Positions 9,966 through 20,547 of a stretch of DNA of 64,000 bases are shown here, piece after piece. This stretch comes from Takifugu bimaculatus (lineage: Eukaryota > Chordata > Actinopteri > Tetraodontiformes > Tetraodontidae), in NCBI GenBank assembly GCA_004026145.2, contig CP034992.1:16223205-16287204 (forward strand), in the 5' to 3' direction. Position 1 is the stretch's first letter. Every line of letters begins with the position of its first letter. The position numbers and the translations under genes were made by a program. The notes under the pieces are model-generated. The model was not told the DNA's origin. It saw only the letters and a list, made by a program, of their open reading frames with translations, and ran no database searches.

Positions 9966-11731
9966 AAACACCCATCCATCACATTCACACACATTCCATC
10001 GTAACAAAGCAAAACGGCCCAGGTTCTTGTTCCCTGCACGCTGGATGCCTCCCTCTCCCTACGACCTTGTCTTCATACGTAATGGTCACGCACTGGTTGA
10101 TGCAGCGGTGGGTCTGGGTCTGACTGGGGCAACTTAAGGCTTTTAAAATGATGCACAAAGCTCTTGTTTGCCTGATTAAACAACCCATGGAATATAATTC
10201 CTCACAGGGTTCTAGTTGTGTTCAAATGTTGGGTGATGTGAAATCTATTTTTCAGCCAAGGTGCCGATCACGAGGCACGCCGCCACCAAAATGTTCAAAA
10301 ACGAAACCCTGAACAGGAATCAAGGAAAAAGCAACACGATGCAAAGGTATTTTACAATAAATGGAAATCTCTTTTTCTGCACAGTCAGCGTGAAACCTGG
10401 GCCTGTTTGGGCGAACACAGCTGATATCCCGGAAGAAAGGCTCTCACCGAGCTCTTCCTCCGCAGCTCGGTCTCTGTTTTTATAGCCGTTGGGCTTGAAA
10501 AGCTCACCTCACGCTGATAAGGTCTGGAAAATGGGAGCAAAGTCAAAATAGCTTTGGCAGATTGGGAAAGTCCTTGGCAGTAGCCGACCAAACACGGTCC
10601 AAAGGTGAATCTGCAGACCTCAGCTTTAGACCACAGTTGAGCCTCAGTTCAGCTAGCTCCTCCTGCTGGTGTCCTTTCCACCAACTGATGCTGAGCTCCA
10701 TGGGTCCCGAACCCAGACAAGGCATTCAGAGGAGGCTGGAGAGCAAGAAAATGACAAGAGGTTTTAAATGCTGAACTATTATCTCACACAAATGCAGCAG
10801 AAGTCTTAATGGCTCAGGGTGACTTAGCTAGTTCAGCAATGTGGTAGCTAGCTTCAAGCTAGTCTGCATTCTTGTCTTGTTTTGAAGCGGAGGGTGTTTG
10901 GTTTGGAGAAGGTGTTTAAGCCTTCTTGGGACCGCAGCACTGCTGGGCAGCATTTCGCCATACACCACACACGACACACTGGGTTCATCCCTGCTAGAAG
11001 GAAATCCAAATGAAAGAGAGCGGTCGCTGTGTTGCCTCGTGGCAGGGACCTTTCAGATGGGTCTGAATTTTGTCCAGGGTCCAGATCAGAGTCATCGCTA
11101 GCAACGATGCCACCATAGACAGCACAGACACTCGACAGCAGCACATTATTGCCAGATAATGTAGACCAATTACCTGAAATGACATAATTCCCCACAGTAG
11201 TGTGGTTGAAAAAGACTGATCTAAACCATATGAGAGATGTTTATGAACACCAAGACATTCCTGTTTTTACAAGATGTGTGCGCTCCAAGTCAAATGAGCG
11301 AGCAATGATTATTCTTCAGGTTGAACACGTATCTTTACTGGTTGTCTGGGCACGAGAGCCCAACACTTCAGTTTGCACGTCACCTGTCAGTTTGAGATGC
11401 ATCATGATGCCATTTTATTATCATTTCATCAATCAAAGTGTCAGGAGACTCTTCTAGGGTTGATTTTTGAACGCTATCTCTTTGCACACCGTGGCTATTT
11501 ATGCCAGCGGAGATGAATTCATTTCATAGGTGAAAGGAGCATGAGTGCAGCCCCAGAACAAAGCTACCCAATAACTAGTGCAGCAGATGAGGCTCAAACC
11601 TGATGAATAAGTGAGGAAAGACAACTAATGGAAGTGCTTTCATCCCATATGAGTGGGGAAGTGTTATGAAGTCATCGCAGAAATGAATATTGAGCTATAT
11701 TCCATTAATTTGATGTATCAGAGACTTGATT

Positions 11732-11735
<4 letters not shown>
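9966..11735. other. Intron sequence, nothing recognised
   Basis: No supportable gene or element. The open frames around 10850-11195 lie on both strands and have no family motif. Confidence 0.45.
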
Positions 11736-11785
<50 letters not shown>

Positions 11786-11790
11786 GTGTG
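11736..11790. repeat. (GT)n microsatellite
   Basis: About 27 GT units with one GC interruption, the longest GT tract in the window. Confidence 0.95.
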
Positions 11791-14700
11791 AGGGAGTTGG
11801 GCTTCATTCATAGCTTAATGTGCTTCTTGTGCACTGATCCAAAGGGAGGCTCGAATGAGCTAATTCCACAAACCCAACACTATTCTGTCTGCAGCTTGTT
11901 AGGGGAGCTTAATGGAAATGTTTGCGCACATGCACATCATGCTACATGCAGCTAGTGGGTGTTAAAATGAAAGAATTGTTTCACACTTTTTTGGGTTCCA
12001 TTAAAACCACACTTACAGGGATTCTAGAGCATTCGCTGTTTGTCTGTGAAGGTTCACATTTGCTGTATTTTAACCACAGAGAGAGAATTTAATCTGTGCG
12101 CAAACTATTTAATAGGTTTATGTATGTAAATCCGGCTTTGGCCTTAACGAGGGAGTAGACAGAGCACCTTTTTTTGATTTTTCCAGCATCCGCCCCACAC
12201 TTCAGGACTCTAACTACTTAATTGTAGTTATGGTGCGTCCACGTTCCCATTGGCACGAGACGGAAGTGTGTGTCCTTTTTCCTGGAGCTTTGTTTTCCTG
12301 GCTCCTCGTGGAGCCAGTAGGATCTTTGTGGGAGGCCTTGCTGCACCTCCTGTAACTCATCTCGATAGTGACATAATGAAACGACACGGCTAAATTCTCC
12401 AAGCAGGACCACAGATAGAGTTTTCATGATTGCCCTCCACTGCAGTGGCAGATGCTTGTGTGTGGGTGGTTGATTATGCGAGGTGGCAGAAGTGTGTCAT
12501 TAAACTGTGAATCGCTGTGATTGAAAAATACATCAGCTCCCAGTCTTCGTTTTACCAAAGGCAGCGCTCGCGGAAGGGGCAGATCGTGTTCTTGGTTGGA
12601 ATAAATCAATGGCAAGTTGTTGATAGTTTCTCTCCACGTGACGGTGCCTGAGCCCAGCGTGCATTTGTGGTTATACACCTGAGATTGTTGTGTTTCAACA
12701 CTAGTCACGGCAGCCTTCAATCATCCGCTGCTTCTGCCAAGACTGTTCTTAAATGTGACACACGAGGCAGAACATTATGGGAAAACAGGTGGACAGAATG
12801 TAAGATTTTTTTTTAACCTTTTTTTGACCCTTGATGTGGAAGTTATCTTCTCACTGATGAGGATGAAGATGACAAAACCCATATTTGTTATTTCTGTCCA
12901 TATTCTCTTTTTTAATTTGTTGCGTTGCATGAAAGGAGACGTTTAACATCCATCAGCCACTGAGGTCTGATGGGGATATTTTTTTAAAGTGAGAACCACT
13001 GGGACATATTTAACATGTTGCACCTCATAAGCAGTAGTTTTAGTGGGGAATGGCAGAAGATTGGCCAGATGCAGATGAGGTTCTGGCTAAAATAATGGGC
13101 ATGTTCTGCATATGTGAGTTGTCCTCAGACGCATTAAACGTGCTCACGTTCTGCTAATGCGGCCTAAATCACCCAGTTACCCTGGAAAGACTCAGCAAAA
13201 TTACTGGCTTCCACATTGTGAATTTGAGTGAGAAGACTTTGAAAATGATGCTACAGTGATGCGTTGCCAGGGGAAACCAGAAATATCGCACTGCTTTAGA
13301 CATCCAAGGTGTCGTGTGCTAACACTGGCATCAAACCCTGACAGCTATTTTCTCATGCGTTCAGTTCAGCGCTGACATCCACAGGTAAGTCGCAGTCGTA
13401 AATCACGGACCACGAGAAGAGACACATTTTAAGCCACTCCATCATTGGCTTTGTTTGGCTTTCTCATCACATCTTGGCAAATTACTGTTATTAATGGCAG
13501 AAAGTGTAGTTTCAGCCCCCATTAGATGTTGTTCCCGCAACCCTCTGATGGATTAAGACAAGCCAAAAGGCCTCGTCTGCCCCTGCAAACCTTCTCCTGT
13601 GAGCCAGTTGAATTCCGTGGCCCCACTCTTCCCAACGTGTCCCGGCACCCTGCTGCTCGCGCAATGAACAATTAACCCGTGTTCCTAGAAATGGCAGCAA
13701 ACCGCGGAGAAGCGTTCACATGTCATGGTGCGTTGGTTAACCACATTGTTGCAAATATAACGTGTCCAAAAAAAGGAGGCTTGTGATGCGATGCCGAAAC
13801 CGGTGAGCACGTAGGGTTCTTTAGAGTTTAGGTGTCACATCAACCAAGAGTTATGGACAGTTTCTCCCCAAAGAAATATCTGACTGCACCCCCAGCATCA
13901 TCTTCTGTGCCACATTAATAGATCATTAAAAAATGCAACAGCTTGACATGACTATGTGATATTCCTTCATCTTCATCTCGGCTGTCGGTGGATGTGTTTT
14001 ATAGGCCTCTTTCCCTGTTGGGAAATGTCTGGTGATATTGGGTTATGGGAGGATTCAAAGCTATCCTAGATATAAAGCTGGCGCTTTCCACAAAAATACA
14101 GCTTACCGTGGAACACCGACCGGATTGATTCTGAGCAGCTTCAGCTTACAAAGTAATTCTGCGGAACTTAAAGTGGGCTAAAGAACAGGGACCCGCCAAT
14201 CTAACAGGTCTAACAGTTCCGTTTAAAGACGTTAGAAGACAACCCTCCAACCCTCTGGGGCCCCGGGACCCTGCCACGAGCTGCTGAGGCCCTTACGGTG
14301 GACCAGTTGCGGACCTTTGCCCAGCTGAGCCTTTGGTAGCACAGGGGGACTTTTATGGTTGTGGCCATTTGAAATGGAAGCTTTTGTGGATGACAACATG
14401 TGCGCACTTCCTTAGAAAAGACTCTCTACGCTCTTAAAAATGAAAAACGTCCTTTTGTATCCAAAAAGGTGTTGCGGCAAATCTCAAAGCCCCGGGCACG
14501 TGCTCAATATTTGAGATGCTATTCCGAGCGCGTAGCGCTTCATGGAAATGAAAACTCAGTCCTTTAATGAGCCAAAAACTCACTATTGTGTGGAAACCTG
14601 GACACTTCTGACTGTGGGGACCCACAGAGCAGAGCAAAGATCACCGAGCGCAGCTGAGAGACCCGCTAGGCAATGCGTTTAAAGGGATCTAATAATTTAA

Positions 14701-15834
14701 TCTAATCTTAAAACGCAAACATAGTCATGAAAGGGTCACTGTTAGCTCACCCTATCATATATCATCCAGTGTTATTTGTGTGGACATAACTCACAAGAGT
14801 AAGGAAACATAACAAAATTAACAAAACCTTTCTGAGCATTTCTGTACGTGTGCTTGCGTGTCCTTGTTGCGTTATCTAAATATGAACATTTGTTCGGTTA
14901 TTTTCCATTATGGACCATTTTCATCCTTCTCAAGCACCTCTAGAGTCTGCTCTGTCTTTAAGAGTGCACTATTTCCTCATTACATGCAACATGTGCTGCC
15001 GTGTCAGGCGAAGGCAATCTGGAGCCCACACACTAGTGATGGTTATATCAACCAGCATGTTTGGAATGGCAGTGTTATTTTCACTTTCACTTACTTTTGA
15101 GTAGACACTCACTTGTCTCGGGAAAAAAAACCAACCCTGCATCCATCTATCTCGCTGTTTTCTCACAGACTAGTGAGAAGAAAACATGCCAAATCCACAT
15201 TTAGGTGCTTATTTTTAAGTAATTTGTTCCACCTGTGTCCAGAAGGCTCTTCTGAATTAGCTAACCCTAGCTAAGCAGCACAGCAGCTGCTATATGTCCG
15301 TTGTCCCCTTTTCTCCTGCGAGAGTGTCTTCCTATCCAAATATAGTCACTTACATTGTATCAGCATCCAAACATGAAAGAAGACGCTGTGTTCGGGCTCA
15401 AATACAAGACCTCATTGGCTGGTGTCAAATATCTTCTGTTGTATGAAGCAACTCGCTCTGATGTTGCTTTGTGGCACTTCAATATGTAAAATAAAGGAAT
15501 AAAGTGCATCCTAACCTGCCATTTTTGCTTATTTGATTGGTTTGTTTTTTCTACCTTTTAAAAATTATTTTGATCATTATTTTCTGGATTGTTTATTTTC
15601 TAAAATGCTTCAGCCCCAACATTAGCTTCTTGAGTTCTTCTACTCCTTGGATAAGACTTGGAACATCTTTGAAAACGCTTTCTAGGGCCCAGATTTGGCT
15701 AACAGGGCCTTGTTACAGGACCATTGATTGGAGACGTTGACAAGACAACTCTAGAAATTAATCCAAATTTCACATGTTTTTGTCTATTTTTTCCAATTGC
15801 AAAGGCAACTCAGTTTGCACCTACCTGACATAGT
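11791..15834. other. Intron sequence, nothing recognised
   Basis: Four kilobases without a recognised exon, element or RNA. A small CpG-containing patch lies around 14480-14540. Conserved non-coding elements could be present, but showing them needs alignment to other fish. Confidence 0.45.
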
Positions 15835-15908
15835 TCAGCGGTGTCCCTAGGTGGCACCGTGACGCATACTTCAGCAGATGTCAAAGCGCCACCTAGGGAC
15901 ACCGCTGA
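15835..15908. repeat. Perfect 21-bp inverted repeat with 32-base loop
   Basis: Bases 15835-15855 and 15888-15908 are exact reverse complements (21 of 21), and pairing stops at both outer edges. The loop is 15856-15887. Perfect arms in otherwise decayed intron suggest a recent foldback, gene conversion between arms, or a constrained structure. It is too short and too perfect for a typical pre-miRNA, and no terminal duplication is seen. Confidence 0.85.
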
Positions 15909-16597
15909 TGAAGACAGAAGTACACTAGCGAACAAATGAAAAAAATAATTACCTCTGTATCTGACACAAAAGAATGAAATATTAAAGCTAAAGAATGTCG
16001 GAGTCGGATAGCAGTGAGCTTGATAATTGAGCCTCGCTGAGAACACAATGAGAAAAGAGAACTACGGCTTGGTTTTATCTCTCATCTCAAGGATAACGTC
16101 TCCAGGCTGTGTGAGACAATCAAAACAAGAAAGAAGGATTTACAAAGGTAATCAAACTGGTGCCGACTATAAAAAAAGGGCCTTTTGCTTTTATTAAACT
16201 TATTGGTTAAATTGTTCATTTCTTTAGGATGACTCGCTGTTCATGTGGGGACGATGCTGACGTGCAGCTAGCAACGCTACACGATGAACGATACCTTTAT
16301 AAACAATATAATGACACCTTTGCCACCCCTCTTCCGCACCGATAGTGTCTGTTCTTGGCGTCCGTCTGAGAGCAAATATTGAAGTTGTTCATGAGCATAT
16401 TTACGTCTTTGATTTGCTTCATCCTGGCGGGAGTTTTTAAGGAGCGCACATATGAAGGTGATACAGGTGCGGCTGGGATGGGCTCCGGGATCCTCCGCTC
16501 AACTTTGGTGGTCTTCATCCGTCGTTTTCTCTTCCTTCCTTTTGTTTTATTTAATGAATATAAATAGTAATGCGACTTTCCTTCTTTCTATTTCCAG

Positions 16598-16710
16598 GAT
16601 ATTTGACGGTCACCATCGAACCCCTGCCTCCTATGGTTGCTGGAGAGGCGGTTACTCTCAAGTGCAACTTCAAAACTGATGGAAGGCTTCGAGAAATAGT
16701 TTGGTACAGG
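16598..16710 (+). CDS. igsf21: igsf21 exon, N-terminal half of the first Ig (V-type) domain
   Basis: IGSF21 is a secreted or membrane-attached neuronal Ig protein, reported in mammals to bind neurexin-2alpha and promote inhibitory presynaptic differentiation. The 113-base exon completes a glycine codon (phase 1) and then encodes 37 residues: YLTVTIEPLPPMVAGEAVTL, the first Ig cysteine in LKCNF, and the core tryptophan in IVWYR. These follow mammalian IGSF21 closely right after its signal peptide. The acceptor is a pyrimidine run ending in TTTCCAG (16591-16597) and the donor is GTGAGT at 16711. The upstream signal-peptide exon was not found here. Fish may have two igsf21 copies; this window does not show which this is. 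Confidence 0.95.
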
Positions 16711-18211
16711 GTGAGTAAACCTACTAACAGATTCCATCCAGATGATGACAAAAGGTTTCTTACCGCCCTCCTCTGATGTTGGGCTGCGTTCTAAGACGTT
16801 GTACTGTTTGTACAGTTACAATGGAAACTTACTAAACTCCACTGCCACATGGAAATCTGCTCCTTCCACAGCTGTTCAGTCATCATTGGATTGATGATAT
16901 GCGGAACATGCACATTTCTCTTATCGAATCACTGATTCATATAGCTTCTGTTCCACCCAAGATGGTTTCGAAGTACTCTGCTGTACTGAGACCTTCAGCC
17001 TGACCCCAAAGCGAGCAGCAGTGGTGAGGAAAGGGACAGCATGTAGCCACGTCCCCAGAAACCACTGAGGTGACAGAAAATCTGGAGATAATTGAGTAGC
17101 TCCAGAACTACTGCAGGAAGCTAGCTCATAGATGGAGGTTAGGGAGAGTCCGTCTCCCAAGGGTCTCAGCCAGCCATTTTCCTTTCAGAGATTCTGGCTA
17201 CCACATGCAAACCAGCTCTCAGAAAAGTGGTCTGCTGGGGTGGTAGCATGCTCTCAGCTTGGCCTCTGATGACCCTGCGGGTCAGGAGAAGCTTGTCTGT
17301 TCTGGATATGATGGGCAGCCAGAGAAGTGAAGCCAGGAGTTATGATCTCTCTAATTAATTCATCTCAGAAGTCTCGCTGCAGTATTTGGGATGAGCTGAA
17401 GGCTTCTCCAAGAATTGTTGGGACAAGCTGCAAATGTGCGCACAGCTGGCCCAGCCTAATATCCACACTGCTGAGGTATGCATGCTGTTTGACAAATACT
17501 CCAGTGGATTTTTTTTTAAATGGAGAGAACGCCAGCAACATCAGCACTTGGTTACTGTTTACTGCCAAGACTGAACTGTGTCCATGGAGTAAATTCCAAT
17601 TCCCCACTTTTATTGCTGTGGAATAAAACGGTGCCTTTGAAACCATCCTAGCATGTGTTGACCTTCACTTCTTGCAGTAACTCAGCAGGCAGAGGTTGCT
17701 TCCTTATGTTTCTGTGTTTATTGACGAAAAGGTTCTACTAAAATAAAGATTCCTATACTTGGAATTCCCATCATAAAAGGAAAAGGTTGCAACCAGAAAG
17801 TCTAATCCATCCAGTGGCCTCTGCTCAGCACGATTTATAAATTAATGTATTCTCCAAACTTGGCGGCCAAGATGTCTTTAATCATCTCATTTTACTCGTC
17901 TAAACGCTTCTGACTTCTTACTTTAACCGTCTATTTAAATGTTGCTGGCGGTTTTTACTAATTTGGGAAACCTTGCATCCAATCAAAGAATGGCCGGTCC
18001 GACAGGGGTCAAACACACTAAATATTTCAGCAAGTGCTCACTTTTGCTGCTGTATCCTGACATGCTGTTTGAAGACTGCTTTCAATGCATAACTTACGTA
18101 GACTGCAGACTCAATTAGAGTGTTAGAGGAAGTACGTAGGATAAATGCCATTATTTAAATGCCAGTTTTTCACGCCTTGGTGAATTGGAGTTGCCAAAAT
18201 GCTCCTTTATA
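16711..18211. other. igsf21 intron, nothing further recognised
   Basis: Start of the 37,187-base intron between the first two exons seen. Short open frames around 17327-17646 lie on both strands without motifs. The Tc1 element follows directly. Confidence 0.55.
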
Positions 18212-18241
18212 CACTGTTCAAAAAAATGAGAGGAACACTTA
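18212..18241. repeat. Tc1 left terminal inverted repeat
   Basis: About 30 bases matching the reverse complement of 20516-20545 with three mismatches. The outer flank is TA. Confidence 0.9.
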
Positions 18242-18474
18242 GAAAACACATCAGATCTAAAGAGGGGGAAAAATGATCTTGAATATCTTTCCTGATAAAA
18301 AGTAGGTGATGTATTAGTAACAAAATGATGCCACATTATTTGATAGAAATGAAAATGATCACCCTACAGAGGGGGCAAATCAAAGACACCCCAAGTGAAA
18401 AAATGATGCAGCAGACTGGTCCATTTTGCCAAAATGTCATTGTAGCAACTCAAAATGATTCTCAGTAGTTTGTG

Positions 18475-19471
18475 TGGTCCCCACGTGCTTGTACAAATGC
18501 CTGACAACATCGGGGCATGCTCCTAATGAGACAACAAATGGTGTCCTGGGGGATCTCCTCCCAGATCTGGAACAGGGAACCTGGAGCCGGATGGGCCTAA
18601 ACATAATGTCCCAGAGGTGTTCTATTGGGTTTAGGTCAGGTGAACATGGGGGCCAGTCAATGGTATCAATTCCTTCATCCTCCAGGAACTGCCTACATAC
18701 TCTAGCTACATGAGGTCGGGTATTGTCGTGGACCAGGAGGAACCCAGGTCCGACTGCACCAGCGTAGGTTCTGACAAGGGGTCCAACAATTTCATCCCGA
18801 TACCTAATAGCAGTCAGGGTGCCATTATTTAACCTGTAGAGGTCTGTGCGTCCTTCCAGGGATATGCCTCCCCAGACCATCACTGACGCACCACCAAACC
18901 GGTCATGCTGAATGATGTTCCAGGCAGCATAACGTTCTCCATGGCATCTCCAGACCCTTTCACTTCTGTCGCATGTGCTCAGGTTGAACCTGCTCTCATT
19001 GGTGAAGAGCACAGGGCGTAGTTGCCAATTCTGGTGGTCTATGGCAAATGCCACTTGAGCTCTACAGTGCCAGGCAGTGAGCACAGGGCCCACTACAGGA
19101 CGCCGGGCCCTCAGGCCATCCTCATGGAGCCTGTTTCTGATTGTTTGGTGATAAACATTCACACCAGTAGCCTGCTGGAGGTCATTTTGTAGGTCTCTGG
19201 CAGTGCTCATCCTGTTCCTCCTTGCACAAAGGAGCAGATACCGATCCTGCTGAGGGTTTAAGGACCTTCTACGGCCCTATCCAGCTCTCCTGGAGTAACT
19301 ACCTGTCTCCTGGAATCTCCTCCATGCTCTTGAGACTGTGCTGGGAGACACAGCAAACCTTGCAACAGCACGTATTGATATGCCATCCTGGAGAAGTTGG
19401 ACTACTTGTGCAACCTCTGTAGCATCCAGGTACCGCACCATGCTATCAACAGAGATGTTGATCCAAGCCAA
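18475..19471 (-). pseudogene. Tc1 transposase, frameshifted
   Basis: DDE-type cut-and-paste transposase of about 340 residues in related copies. The minus frame from 19471 gives the first DNA-binding helix-turn-helix (VVQLLQDGISIRAVARFAV, SPSTVSRAWRRFQETGSYSR). A frameshift at about 19210-19277 leads to a second frame from 19210 with the second helix domain, then the catalytic region: FTNESRF, GGASVMVWGGIS, LLVHDNTRPHVARV and DLNPIEHLWD. The second aspartate and glutamate have the D34E spacing of Tc1 proteins. The first catalytic aspartate is asparagine (FTNES instead of FTDES). After HLWDIM, near 18570, a further frameshift scrambles the C-terminus. It is inactive. Confidence 0.9.
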
Positions 19472-19553
19472 ATGAATAACTACAGTAGTAGAAAGTCAGT
19501 CAGTAAAAAATAAGCCAAAAGAGATGAGGAGGTAAAAATCGTACCGTACCATA

Positions 19554-20503
19554 CCGTATTTTCACGACCATAAGGGCACTGTATTAAAAGGCGCAGTCTC
19601 AGTTATGGGTGCTATATCTGTATTTAAAACATACATAAGGCACACCTTATTATTAGGCGCATGCTGAAACATACAGTAAAAAATGACAACGGTAAGGTAA
19701 AACAGTGAGTTTCGACACATTTATTGAACAAAATATTCATTCTTCCTCCACAAAACCATCGAAGTTTTCATCTTCTGTATCTGAATTAAACAGCTGCACT
19801 ATTTCAATGTCCACAATCCCGAATTCCTCTTCTTCATCATCTGAATCAGACTTACCGACCGGTTCCACTTCAGCGTTGATGTGACTGGGCGTGGTTATCT
19901 TGTCACGGCAGTAGGTGCGGAAGATGGCCACCCTCTCCTGGTAATCCGCGGGCAGCCGCTGCGCAACAGTTGTCCTTGCACGTATGGAGAGATGCTGCCT
20001 CCTCATAAAGCGAAAACACCAAGACGGACTCCTTAGAAGTGCTCAATGTCCATTTCTTCAGCAATCACTTTGGCCTTTGGTGACAGTAGAGACGCCCCTT
20101 CCAGTTGTTCGCTGTTCTACAACCAACTGTTCCACTCGGTCTTCCAGCTCAGGCCACCTTGCTTTGAAACGCAGCTTCGTCTTCCTTACTTTCGTTCACT
20201 TTCTTGTTTTCTCCACTTTCTGACCATGGACTCATGTAAAATGTCTTGCAGCTGTTCGATTGCCATTTTCATATTCGATGGCCTGTAGTTTAAAGTAAAC
20301 CTCATACGCGTGTTGCTTGACCGGCGCCATTTTAGGGGATCCTTACGCGTAGGTGTGCCGCTAATCGATGGGCGGAGCGTTTACCGTAGTGCACCCACCA
20401 AAGGCACACATCAGATTTTGGAACTCAGTCCACACACAAGGCGCACCATATTATAAGGTGCACCGGCGATTTTTAGGTGCGCCTTATAGTTGTGAAAATA
20501 CGG
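19554..20503 (-). mobile_element. pogo/Tigger-like DNA transposon, deletion derivative
   Basis: The terminal repeats start CCGTATTTTCACGACCATAA on the left and, reverse complemented on the right, CCGTATTTTCACAACTATAA, followed by inner GGCGCAC-type repeats. TA dinucleotides at 19552-19553 and 20504-20505 form the target duplication. It lies inside the leader side of the Tc1 element, so it is younger than that insertion. It is 950 bases long; the coding content is the two ends of a pogo-type transposase with the catalytic core missing, so it would need a helper. Confidence 0.85.
19737..20330 (-). pseudogene. pogo/Tigger-like transposase remnant lacking the catalytic core
   Basis: Reading from an ATG at 20328-20330, the start gives MAPVKQHAYEVYFKLQAIEY, a helix-turn-helix of the pogo/CENP-B sort, then a stop after about 32 codons. 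The next piece, RWPELEDRVEQLVVEQR (about 20165-20115), matches the second, CENP-B-like DNA-binding domain in another frame. From 20006 MRRQHLSIRARTTVAQRLPA continues the linker, and KITTPSHINAEVEP then joins straight to the acidic tail SDSDDEEEEFGIVDIEIVQL, ending at 19737. The whole DDE domain between these parts is deleted. Domain order is known from full-length relatives; the deletion point is inferred. Confidence 0.75.
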
Positions 20504-20515
20504 TACTCTGATTAA

Positions 20516-20545
20516 AAAGTGTTCCTCTAATTTTTTTGAGCAGTG
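20516..20545. repeat. Tc1 right terminal inverted repeat
   Basis: Partner of 18212-18241, flanked by TA at 20546-20547. The nested pogo-like element ends only 12 bases inward of it. Confidence 0.9.
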
Positions 20546-20547
20546 TA

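Larger units (their letters stand above)
18212..20545 (-). mobile_element. Tc1-like DNA transposon, interrupted by a pogo-like insertion
   Basis: The left end reads CACTGTTCAAAAAAATGAGA and the right end, reverse complemented, CACTGCTCAAAAAAATTAGA, both followed by GGAACACTT. They are flanked by TA at 18210-18211 and 20546-20547, the Tc1/mariner target duplication. Without the 950-base insertion and its extra TA the element is about 1.38 kb, normal for Tc1. It carries one transposase gene on the minus strand. Copies of this type are common in fish. The terminal repeats are in good condition but the transposase is broken. Confidence 0.93.

Noticed and set aside
1..16597. Signal-peptide exon of igsf21
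   Set aside because: I looked for a short exon coding a start and hydrophobic leader ending in phase 1 and found none I could defend; it is probably upstream of the window.
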